Notes: generated from the letters alone by a model not told the origin. A DNA stretch of 6,128 nt from Candidatus Woesearchaeota archaeon (GCA_016181345.1 JACOZM010000005.1:1-6128), one strand, 5' to 3'. Positions 1-6,128 are shown, numbered from the stretch's first letter. Numbers and translations: made by a program.

Positions 1-1
1 T

Positions 2-67
2 ATCTCCTGCTTATTGTTAATAGGAGTAATCTCTTTTTTAGGATATTACGGAATTACTGGATTAGCA
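2..67 (+). other. Hydrophobic N-terminal export or anchor segment (partial)
   Basis: The codons from base 2 encode an uninterrupted hydrophobic stretch beginning ISCLLLIGVISFLGYYGITG and ending GLA before polar TFKDETQ. It fits the core of a Sec signal peptide with a possible cleavage after GLA (Ala at 65-67), or an uncleaved N-terminal membrane anchor. The basic N-region and start codon would lie left of the window, so the two options cannot be separated here. Confidence 0.7.
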
Positions 68-3000
68 ACTTTTAAAGACGAAACTCAGACTAACTTTAGT
101 TCTGGAACTCATGCTAATACTTTCTTTAATACTACCGACGGAAAAGTCATGCTTAATACTAGCTTAGGTTTAAATGGTACATTCACTAGCCAAGTATTTG
201 ATGCAGGTCCTTCCGCAACGTGGAACAATATCTCCTGGGTAAGTAACTCCGGAGAAATGCCAAGCAATCAAGTAGTAACACCGACTATTAATATGACGGG
301 AAATGTGCTATTAATCCACTTGAATAACGATTCGGCTTATGGAGAGAATACTACATTTTTTTACGATTATTCCGGAAACAATAATAATGGTACTTGTACT
401 GGAACTACTTGTCCAACATTTAATGGTTCAAGTAAGATTCTAGGAAACTATTCAATGGACTTTGGACGTAGTTCTTCCCAGATGATTTCCATAGCAAATA
501 GTAAAACCCTTAATATTAACACTAATACGATGGCTTTTTCTGCGTGGATCAACCCTTCACTACCTATTACAGAAGCAGTAGGAGGAGGTGTTTTTGGTAA
601 GTCATTGGCGAATGATGGGGCATACAGGGTATTTCACTCGGCAACCGCAGATGACTTTCGGTTCCGATTATTCACTGGTAATCCTACTGGAACAGCAACT
701 AATTGCGATACTGATGGCGTGAAATATACTGCTGGAACTTGGCATCATCTTGCCGGTACTTATGACGGTGTTAATATGAGGGTCTATTGGGACGGTCTAT
801 TAAATGTTACCTGTGCTAAAACAGGAACAGTTACTAATACTACTGAAGCTTTAACACTAGGACAATTTCAAGCATCCCAATATTGGGAAGGAGTACTTGA
901 CGAAATTGCCATCTGGAATCGTAACTTGTCGGTAAGCGAAATTGAAGACTTATATCGAAGAGGATTAATAAGACTGAATCTTTCAGTAAGAAGTTGTGAT
1001 GACTCGGCTTGTTCAGGAGAAACATTTACGAACTTAAAAACCCCGATGACACCTATAAATTTTTCAGTTTCTAATAATCAGTACTTTCAATATTCTTTTG
1101 ATTTTGGTACTTCAGGAGCGAGCTATTCCCCTATGTTGTATAACGTTACAGTAGATTATACTGCTTTTGGAACTGAAGCGAATAATCCTAATGTCACAAA
1201 CCTTCTTCCAGCAGCCAATACTATTTTCAATGCCAGCAATATTATTGAAATTGCCGCTAATACTAGTGATCAAAGCAAGATTACTTCAGTATCCGCTAGT
1301 GTCATGTATCCTAATGGGACCGCAGTACAATATACCCTTTTGAACGATACAACTCATGCTGATAAGTGGAATACTTCATTTAATTCTACCTTATCTGGAA
1401 ATTATAGTATCATCTTTACCGCTACTGATAAATGGGCTAACATAAATGGTTCTACATCAACTGTGTTTGATATTGATTATAACTTTACTTTTATTAATAG
1501 CATAGCCTATGGGTGGGCGAACGGAACAAGAAACAATCTATTTTATAATGGGACGAGCACTCATTTGAGATTAAATAATTTGAGGAACAATGCCAGTTTT
1601 CTTTCCCAGATATTTGATGTTAGCGCTAGTCAAACGTGGAATAATATCAGCTGGAAGCATAGCGCTTTGGGTGAATTGCCCAGTAATCAAAAAAATGAGA
1701 TAAGTTCCAATGATTATGCTTCAGGAAATATAAATATGACGGGAAACGTATTATTGTTCCATTTTAATAATGATACTTCTGTGGGGGAAAATAAGAGTCA
1801 TGTATATGATCATTCAGGACAAGGAAATAATGGGACATGGAATGGAAGCGGTATACGTAATGGGGATCCCAGATTAGGTGCTTTTTCAGGAGAATTTGAT
1901 GGTGGTGATTATATTGATCTTAATCCTTCTAATCGTCTTTCTGATACTAATGTAGTTATAGCGTTATGGGTTAAGCCAGATGATATTATCACTAATAGAT
2001 ATGTTACTGGAGGAGCGTCTGGTGCTACTGCTAATAAGAGGGCTCTCATTATAGGTTATCAAGATAATAATTTCAATATTTTTAATAACGGAGTTTATCC
2101 CACCGGAACAGCAGCTGATACACAGATTCCGGCAACTCAAGACCAATGGCAGCACATCATTTATGCCAGTGATGGAAGTCGTGTTTATGGCTATAAAAAT
2201 GGAGTGTTACTAGTTGATGTTTCTGCAAATCTTAATGTTGATGATGGAAATATGACGGATTATAATATTGGCAGTACTTCTGCGGGAGGGGCAAATTTTA
2301 ATGGCAGTATAGATGAATTTGCTATCTGGAACAGATCATTATCTGCAACAGAAATTAAAAACATCTATCTCCGCGGTGCCACTAGACTAAACCTTTCTGT
2401 CCGGAGCTGTAATGATGCTGCTTGTTCCGGAGAATCATTTACGGATATCAATGATACGTCTCCCCAGTATCTGTCCAATTATTCCATCTCGGATAACCGC
2501 TGGTTCCAATATAATGTCAGTTTCGAGACTTTTAATGAAACAGTAACTCCTGAATTGTATAACGTAACTATCAATCACACTAGTGCTGTTGCTGCAGGAG
2601 ATTCTACTAAACCTTTAGTCAACACTACTATCCCATCCGTAAATTCCGTTTACAACATCACAAACACTATAGAAATAGGAGTTAACGCTACAGATGAAAC
2701 TGCCATGAGCAGAGTATTTGCTAACGTAACATATCCTAACGGAACGATCTATCAATTAACATTAAGTAATAAAACAAACTTTGATAATAAGTATAATACT
2801 TCAATAACTTTAGATCTTCTTACTGGATTATATAACATAACCTACATAGCCAACGACTCATCAAACAATATCAATAGTTCTACGACGAGTAATTTTACAG
2901 TAAAAGTAGGATGTGCAACTATTGCTAGTTCAGGAACAATAACTATGGATCAGAACGTCGCTTCTACCGGAACTTGTTTTACCATAACATCTTCAAACGT

Positions 3001-5059
3001 GAATCTTAATTGTGCTGGTAATTTAATTAATTATTCTACTGACGCTACTTTGGGATATGGTATAACCATCAATACAGGATTAAACCAAGTAAATATTTCT
3101 CATTGTAACATAACTGAAGGAAATATCAATACCAATAGTAAAAATAGTATCAATGTAGGTCCCGGTTTGTCGGCAAGTACGTTTTATAATAATACAATCA
3201 GAACTATTGGCAACGGTTCACAGGGAATTGCTGGAACAGGATTATCTACAATGAACATATCTACTAATACAATTACGGCAACTGGAGATAATACTGTTGG
3301 CATAGTATTTCTTGGCGGAGGAACAAATAATATTGAGCGTAATACTATCAGACTTACAGGTAATGATAGCGATAATAGTGGAGATGATAATTTTGCGTTA
3401 ATACTATTTTCAAATACCGCCTCTACTTCGAACTCAAACACTTTAGAATCATCAGGAAAAACAGGTGGTGTTATAATTCTACAAGATACAAATAGTTCTA
3501 ATTCTAGCAATGATGTTATCCAAAATTCTCCAGTAGGGATGACATTATACACAGCATTTTCAAACATCATAAATGGACTACAATTGAATAATGTAACTGA
3601 TACTGGACTATTAATTATAGGTTCAAACTCAAATACATTGAATAATACGTTAGTTAATACTTCAATAGATTCAGGCAGTGATGGAACAAATATTATTCAG
3701 GATTCAAATAATAATATTATCCAAAATAGCAATTTTTATGCACCTACTGTTAATTTAGTCATTCTTGGGATATCAAATGGCCCCAGCGGAAATATAATTA
3801 AGGACAATAATTTTAATAGCGCAACAATAGGGATAGATATCATTAATAGTGGTGCAACAGTTAGAAACAACACTTATCTTAATAACAACTTCACAGGAGC
3901 AATAGGCGGTATAATTACAGATAATGATATTTCAGGAAATGACACCTTAGTCTATAATAATTCTTTCGGAGAAGTTATTTGGACTAATTTCACCTTTAGA
4001 AATAATTTGACCTTCAAGACGAATAATGGAAATTTTGTCTTCGGCAATGAGATTTATATAGGAAATAATACTATGGCGTTTAATACTAGTCATATCTCTG
4101 ATGGATTTATTAACAGCAGCGCCAACATTACATTAGCAGGAATTGGATTAAGCGCAGTTAACAGAATCATGAAAGTGAGTAATTATACCACTAGTTCCGC
4201 AGACATCCAAGTTCATGGTTCAGACTGTATTGCTGCTGGAACGTGCTGGAAGTTAAGTTACTCTGGAGGAACTCTTGTTTTTAACACGACAGGATTCAGC
4301 AGTTTCTCTGCAAATGAAAGTACTGGAGTAAACACTCTTCCAACTTCTCCAATACTTCTTTTACTAGCCAACAACTCTTACACGACAAACCGAACTCCTA
4401 GCTTCACGTGGAATAATTCAACAGACCCAGACGGCGACGCGTTAATGTATAACCTAGTTATTGATGATAACTCCGCCTTCAATAATCCTGAAGTGAACGT
4501 CACAAAAATAAATCCAACAAGCGGTCAGAATACAACTTATGCTATTACAACAGAACTCAACGTTGACACAACCTATTATTGGAAGGTTGCCGCTAACGAT
4601 AGTAATGGATACGGATCTTGGTCTAACACTTCAAATTTTACCGTCCAATCATATCTTCTCATCACGCTCACGACAAATTCCGTAGCCTTCGGCTCCATGG
4701 CTATTAATGATAAGAATGATACAACAGACAACGCCCCTCCTCCATTTACTGCTATCAATAATGGGAATATCATCGCCAATGTAACAATAACAGCAACATC
4801 ATACTTTAGCAGTGCTTCTTTTCCAGGAAATGCATATCAGTTCAAGATCAGAGCTAATGAAAGTAGTTCATTTGATACAGCAAATTCCAATCTGAGTTTT
4901 ATCAATATGTCTAGTTCCTATACGGGCTATCATGTTCGAGGATTAAACTGGCAGGACGTTAACGATGATTTCCTTGTTGATCTTAATGTTACTGTTCCTT
5001 CAAGTGAACCGCCAGGAGCAAAATCATCAACGGTAACATTTACAATGGAAGGAGGATAA
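2..5059 (+). CDS. Giant modular cell-surface protein: duplicated LamG-containing unit, beta-helix, Fn3-like domain (5' partial)
   Basis: This is a large exported surface protein, probably an adhesin or carbohydrate-binding protein; I see no catalytic motif. The frame is open from base 2 to TAA at 5057-5059. A TTG at 14 could be called as start, but it lies inside a hydrophobic run (ISCLLLIGVISFLG) with no basic N-region before it, so the true start is probably upstream of the window. Residues below count from base 14. Order: hydrophobic segment 1-18; repeat unit 1 about 19-487; repeat unit 2 about 490-963; beta-helix about 967-1395; Cys-containing cap 1397-1434; Fn3-like 1442-1546; terminal beta-sandwich 1547-1681. 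By hand count it has about 96 N-X-S/T sequons and 14 cysteines after the hydrophobic segment, mostly in close pairs, as expected of an extracellular glycoprotein. It has no C-terminal membrane helix or sorting signal. The archaeal (DPANN-like) origin is inference from domain style. Confidence 0.93.
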   Translation: MSCLLLIGVISFLGYYGITGLATFKDETQTNFSSGTHANTFFNTTDGKVMLNTSLGLNGTFTSQVFDAGPSATWNNISWVSNSGEMPSNQVVTPTINMTGNVLLIHLNNDSAYGENTTFFYDYSGNNNNGTCTGTTCPTFNGSSKILGNYSMDFGRSSSQMISIANSKTLNINTNTMAFSAWINPSLPITEAVGGGVFGKSLANDGAYRVFHSATADDFRFRLFTGNPTGTATNCDTDGVKYTAGTWHHLAGTYDGVNMRVYWDGLLNVTCAKTGTVTNTTEALTLGQFQASQYWEGVLDEIAIWNRNLSVSEIEDLYRRGLIRLNLSVRSCDDSACSGETFTNLKTPMTPINFSVSNNQYFQYSFDFGTSGASYSPMLYNVTVDYTAFGTEANNPNVTNLLPAANTIFNASNIIEIAANTSDQSKITSVSASVMYPNGTAVQYTLLNDTTHADKWNTSFNSTLSGNYSIIFTATDKWANINGSTSTVFDIDYNFTFINSIAYGWANGTRNNLFYNGTSTHLRLNNLRNNASFLSQIFDVSASQTWNNISWKHSALGELPSNQKNEISSNDYASGNINMTGNVLLFHFNNDTSVGENKSHVYDHSGQGNNGTWNGSGIRNGDPRLGAFSGEFDGGDYIDLNPSNRLSDTNVVIALWVKPDDIITNRYVTGGASGATANKRALIIGYQDNNFNIFNNGVYPTGTAADTQIPATQDQWQHIIYASDGSRVYGYKNGVLLVDVSANLNVDDGNMTDYNIGSTSAGGANFNGSIDEFAIWNRSLSATEIKNIYLRGATRLNLSVRSCNDAACSGESFTDINDTSPQYLSNYSISDNRWFQYNVSFETFNETVTPELYNVTINHTSAVAAGDSTKPLVNTTIPSVNSVYNITNTIEIGVNATDETAMSRVFANVTYPNGTIYQLTLSNKTNFDNKYNTSITLDLLTGLYNITYIANDSSNNINSSTTSNFTVKVGCATIASSGTITMDQNVASTGTCFTITSSNVNLNCAGNLINYSTDATLGYGITINTGLNQVNISHCNITEGNINTNSKNSINVGPGLSASTFYNNTIRTIGNGSQGIAGTGLSTMNISTNTITATGDNTVGIVFLGGGTNNIERNTIRLTGNDSDNSGDDNFALILFSNTASTSNSNTLESSGKTGGVIILQDTNSSNSSNDVIQNSPVGMTLYTAFSNIINGLQLNNVTDTGLLIIGSNSNTLNNTLVNTSIDSGSDGTNIIQDSNNNIIQNSNFYAPTVNLVILGISNGPSGNIIKDNNFNSATIGIDIINSGATVRNNTYLNNNFTGAIGGIITDNDISGNDTLVYNNSFGEVIWTNFTFRNNLTFKTNNGNFVFGNEIYIGNNTMAFNTSHISDGFINSSANITLAGIGLSAVNRIMKVSNYTTSSADIQVHGSDCIAAGTCWKLSYSGGTLVFNTTGFSSFSANESTGVNTLPTSPILLLLANNSYTTNRTPSFTWNNSTDPDGDALMYNLVIDDNSAFNNPEVNVTKINPTSGQNTTYAITTELNVDTTYYWKVAANDSNGYGSWSNTSNFTVQSYLLITLTTNSVAFGSMAINDKNDTTDNAPPPFTAINNGNIIANVTITATSYFSSASFPGNAYQFKIRANESSSFDTANSNLSFINMSSSYTGYHVRGLNWQDVNDDFLVDLNVTVPSSEPPGAKSSTVTFTMEGG
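65..1474 (+). repeat. Protein repeat unit 1: beta-sandwich interrupted by a LamG domain, then Ig-like domain
   Basis: This is the first copy of a tandem unit of about 470 residues. The host sandwich begins with GTFTSQVFDAG...WNNISW (residues 55-75), stops, and resumes after the LamG insert at RLNLSVRSC (from 320), ending at YNVTVDY (about 382). The insert (97-317) carries LamG_3-type hallmarks: GTWHHLAGTYDG, MRVYWDGLLN and DEIAIWNRNLSVSEI before YRRG. An Ig-like domain follows (about 390-487) with MYPNGT and GNYSIIFTATDKWANING. Likely disulfides are C128-C133, C231-C267 and C328-C333. LamG domains commonly bind glycans, with or without calcium; the ligand here is unknown. Confidence 0.85.
302..964 (+). 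other. LamG/concanavalin-like jelly-roll domain, copy 1
   Basis: Residues 97-317 start NVLLIHLNNDSAYGEN and run through YDYSGNNNNGT, SAWINP (Trp178), GTWHHLAGTYDG (Trp243), and DEIAIWNRNLSVSEIEDLY. These are the usual landmarks of the laminin G-like/LamGL family in extracellular proteins. A Cys pair at 231 and 267, straddling the central WHH strand, is absent from copy 2. The role is probably sugar or glycoprotein binding, by family analogy only. Confidence 0.85.
1481..2902 (+). repeat. Protein repeat unit 2: second copy of the sandwich/LamG/Ig-like unit
   Basis: This copy follows the first directly, with the matching landmarks displaced by 1,413-1,428 bases: SQIFDV...WNNISW matches SQVFDAG...WNNISW, RLNLSVRSCNDAACSGE matches RLNLSVRSCDDSACSGE, and YPNGT recurs. 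The host sandwich N-half ends near residue 547, the LamG insert spans 578-788, the host resumes at 791 and ends near 855, and the Ig-like domain spans 866-963 (GLYNITYIANDSSNNINSS). The Cys pair 799/804 keeps the spacing of 328/333 in copy 1. The DNA of the two copies has diverged substantially, so this is an old duplication rather than a recent or assembly-made one. Confidence 0.85.
1745..2377 (+). other. LamG/concanavalin-like jelly-roll domain, copy 2
   Basis: Residues 578-788 start NVLLFHFNNDTSVGEN and include YDHSGQGNNGT, FDGGDYIDL, ALWVKP (Trp652), QWQHIIYASDGSRVYGYKNG and DEFAIWNRSLSATEIKNIY. The ends and the DE-AIWNR tail closely match copy 1, but the middle is very different in sequence and lacks the 231/267 Cys pair. 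This suggests the same fold with a different binding surface. The ligand is unknown. Confidence 0.83.
2912..4318 (+). other. Right-handed parallel beta-helix region (NosD/PbH1-like) with C-terminal cap module
   Basis: Residues 967-1435. The entry has a Cys-framed pattern, CATIASSGTITM..TGTCFTI..VNLNCAG (C967, C988, C1000, then C1031), typical of the first turns of NosD/CASH-type carbohydrate-associated beta-helices. Turns of about 22-24 residues follow with Asn-ladder motifs such as YNNTI, STNTI, IERNTI, LNNTL, IIQNSNF, IIKDNNF and VRNNTY. Near 1397-1434 is a short module with C1405 and C1411, then KLSYSGG and VFNTTGFSSFSA, which reads as a capping beta element. No Asp/His cluster typical of polysaccharide lyases or pectinases is evident, so a binding or structural stalk role is more likely than an enzyme. 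Confidence 0.8.
4337..4654 (+). other. Fibronectin type III-like domain
   Basis: Residues 1442-1547 show an Fn3 pattern: a Pro-rich entry (LPTSP), the B-strand Trp in FTWNNSTDPDGDALMYNLVI (Trp1466), TTYYWKVAANDSNGYGSWS and the closing NTSNFTV. The DPDGD loop is common in extracellular Fn3/cadherin-like domains and may bind calcium. It is probably a spacer or interaction domain between the beta-helix and the C-terminal sandwich. Confidence 0.8.
4655..5056 (+). other. C-terminal beta-sandwich domain of the giant protein
   Basis: Residues 1548-1681 form an all-beta, Cys-free domain beginning ITLTTNSVAFGSMAIND, with TTDNAPPPF followed by INNGNIIANVTI, and ending VDLNVTVPSSEPPGAKSS plus a short strand before the stop. 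I recognise the style from archaeal surface proteins but cannot name a family with certainty. A loop DVNDDFLVD just before the final strands could be a metal site. There is no membrane helix, basic tail or sortase/archaeosortase-like motif after it, so any anchoring must come from the N terminus or from a partner protein. Confidence 0.6.
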
Positions 5060-5158
5060 GTAAAAAATTAGTAAGATTTGATAAAGAGAATAATTAGAAA
5101 AAGAATAATTAAAAAAAGAGCTAAGAAGAACAACATCCAACAAAGAAAAAAATAAAAA
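5060..5158. other. A-rich intergenic spacer without terminator
   Basis: These 99 bases separate the two genes. They are overwhelmingly A with scattered G and T and only six C, all from base 5121 onward. The + strand has no oligo-T run that would suit an archaeal terminator and no GC-rich hairpin. There is no GGAGG-type ribosome binding site in the 15 bases before the downstream ATG at 5159. A weak AT-rich element (AATAATTAAAA near 5104-5114) could serve as a TATA-like box for a short-leader transcript, but in such a biased spacer this is not convincing. Read-through from the upstream gene is the simpler reading. Confidence 0.6.
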
Positions 5159-5224
5159 ATGAATACCCACAGAATAATCATCTGGATAATGATCATGCTA
5201 CTTTCAGTAAACATAGCCCTAGCT
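5159..5224 (+). other. Signal peptide of the downstream protein
   Basis: The first 22 codons encode a short basic N-region (MNTHR), a core of about 14 hydrophobic residues and an A-L-A motif at 20-22, matching the -3/-1 rule for signal peptidase I. The mature chain would begin IGIRPAK. This supports both the ATG at 5159 as start and secretion of the product. Confidence 0.82.
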
Positions 5225-6128
5225 ATCGGTATCCGTCCGGCAAAGACAACGATCGAATCAGAAGAGATAAAAACCCTTAGCGGACAATTTTGGGTTGTTA
5301 ATAATGACCAAATGGATTTTTCTGCTAAAGTCTATCTTGAAGGAGAAATGAGTCAATATGTTACATTGAACACCAAAGAACTTCAATTCAGATCAGATAC
5401 TGATTCTCTTCCTGTTGATTTTAGCATTAGTCTTCCTAGTTCAATCCCGCCAGGAACATCAAGTGCTAATATCGTCGTAGAACAAGCTCTTGAAAGTTCT
5501 ACGGATAACGTTATTTCTTCTAAAGTTATCCTAAAGCATAAGATCATCGTCCAAGGACCTTATCCAGATAAATATATTATTGCCAGTGTTAATTTTCAGG
5601 AGACAGGAAGCCAAATTGAGTTTGTTTCTGAAGTTGAAAATTTAGGAAAACAAGATTTACAAGAAGTCCAGACAAAATTTTATGTAAACGATAAAGAGCA
5701 GCAAGCTCAGACCAAAGAAACGGAGACAACTTCGTTAAAAACAAACGAAAACAAACTCCTAAAAACAACAGTAAATAAAGATATCTTTGATCTTGGAGAA
5801 TTTGAAGTATCTGCCATTACAACCTATGATGGCCAGCAGGTTGAAGTTGTCAAAAAACTAGTTGTCGGCGAGCCAAACGTAGAAATAAGTTACTTTGACA
5901 AATTTCTTATTGCTAATAAAATCAACCAATATACCTTGGATCTTCTAAACCAATGGAATTTAGAGATAAAAAATGTTTTTGTTGATGTAGAAGTCAAGAA
6001 AGACGGTCAGAAAATAGACGCCTTCCGCACAAAATCAGTAGATTTGGAAGCAGAAATGTCGAAGAGAATTAATGATTATTACGATGCCAGAAACATCAAC
6101 CCTGGAAAATATGCCTTTAACTTTGCCG
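5159..6128 (+). CDS. Secreted protein with tandem Ig-like/CARDB-like domains (3' partial)
   Basis: ATG at 5159 opens a frame that runs to the right edge (323 codons plus one base), so the C terminus is missing. An in-frame TAA at 5153 excludes any earlier start. Residues 1-22 form a classic signal peptide: MNTHR, a hydrophobic core IIIWIMIMLLSVNI, then ALA before IGIRP. Domain 1 (about 23-132) is a beta-sandwich with FWVVNNDQMDFSAKVYL and PVDFSISLPSSIPPGTSS. Domain 2 (about 137-236) is CARDB-like, with EFVSEVENLGKQDLQEV and GEFEVSAITTYDG ending KLVVGEP. Domain 3 (240 to the edge) has WNLEIKNVFVDVEVKKDG and NINPGKYAF. I recall similar three-domain hypothetical proteins in DPANN archaea, often with a C-terminal membrane helix; that end is not visible. 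It has no cysteine and no N-X-S/T sequon. The function is unknown; an envelope scaffold or partner of the upstream giant protein is inference from adjacency. Confidence 0.88.
   Translation, partial: MNTHRIIIWIMIMLLSVNIALAIGIRPAKTTIESEEIKTLSGQFWVVNNDQMDFSAKVYLEGEMSQYVTLNTKELQFRSDTDSLPVDFSISLPSSIPPGTSSANIVVEQALESSTDNVISSKVILKHKIIVQGPYPDKYIIASVNFQETGSQIEFVSEVENLGKQDLQEVQTKFYVNDKEQQAQTKETETTSLKTNENKLLKTTVNKDIFDLGEFEVSAITTYDGQQVEVVKKLVVGEPNVEISYFDKFLIANKINQYTLDLLNQWNLEIKNVFVDVEVKKDGQKIDAFRTKSVDLEAEMSKRINDYYDARNINPGKYAFNFA

Noticed and set aside
14..16. TTG at base 14 as the true start of the giant protein
   Set aside because: The frame is open to the left edge and the hydrophobic segment already begins in the upstream codons (ATC TCC TGC TTA). 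A start here would lack the basic N-region and ribosome site.
840..1025. Short minus-strand open frames (840-1025, 1964-2155, 4576-4779)
   Set aside because: All are antisense shadows inside conserved domains of the giant protein, short, and with no recognisable features or start context.
3184..3570. 128-residue minus-strand open frame opposite the beta-helix
   Set aside because: It lies entirely antisense to a well-supported coding frame and looks like the reverse reading of Asn/Thr/Ser-rich repeats. It has no ribosome site, no promoter and no recognisable domain.
3690..3735. AT-rich short repeats (AATAATAATATTATCC-like) as a possible DNA repeat or origin
   Set aside because: They are codons for Asn-rich turns of the beta-helix (IIQDSNNNIIQNS), in frame with their surroundings, with no regular DNA period beyond the protein repeat.
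5048..5056. Shine-Dalgarno-like AAGGAGG just before the stop of the giant gene
   Set aside because: No ATG, GTG or TTG follows at a workable distance (the nearest is a TTG at 5078, over 20 bases away). It is explained by the last codons Glu-Gly-Gly.
1..6128. CRISPR array, tRNA, rRNA, transposase or inverted repeats
   Set aside because: I saw no regularly spaced direct DNA repeats, cloverleaf-like sequence, rRNA core motif, transposase motif or terminal inverted repeats. The window is nearly all coding.

Overview
The window reads as surface-protein territory of an AT-rich archaeon. DPANN, in the Woesearchaeota/Pacearchaeota range, is my best guess. The lineage is inferred from protein style (LamG modules nested in a repeated beta-sandwich, NosD-like beta-helix, PNGT-type Ig-like domains, very high N-glycosylation sequon density) and from an archaeal-looking signal-peptide protein downstream. 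There is no rRNA or marker gene here to prove it.

Layout: (1) Bases 2-5059, + strand: one giant secreted or membrane-tethered surface protein, open at the left edge and at least 1,685 codons long. From N to C terminus it has a hydrophobic export/anchor segment; two tandem copies of a ~472-residue unit (a beta-sandwich interrupted by a LamG/concanavalin-like jelly roll, then an Ig-like domain); a Cys-framed right-handed parallel beta-helix with a short Cys-containing capping module; a fibronectin type III-like domain; and a final beta-sandwich. (2) Bases 5060-5158: a 99-base, extremely A-rich spacer with no oligo-T terminator and no Shine-Dalgarno next to the downstream start. (3) Bases 5159-6128, + strand: the first 323 residues of a second secreted protein, with a clear signal peptide and three Ig-like/CARDB-like domains. 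It is open at the right edge.

The two genes are co-directional with no visible terminator between them, so they are probably co-expressed. The first looks like a heavily glycosylated, disulfide-bonded adhesin or carbohydrate-recognition protein. The second has no sequons and no cysteines, so it looks like a different class of envelope protein (scaffold, anchor or chaperone-like partner). No mobile element, CRISPR array, tRNA, rRNA, defence gene or recognisable enzyme active site was seen. I found no new multi-gene system. The points most worth a second look are the internal tandem duplication with nested LamG domains, its mosaic conservation, and the sharp glycosylation and cysteine contrast between the neighbours.
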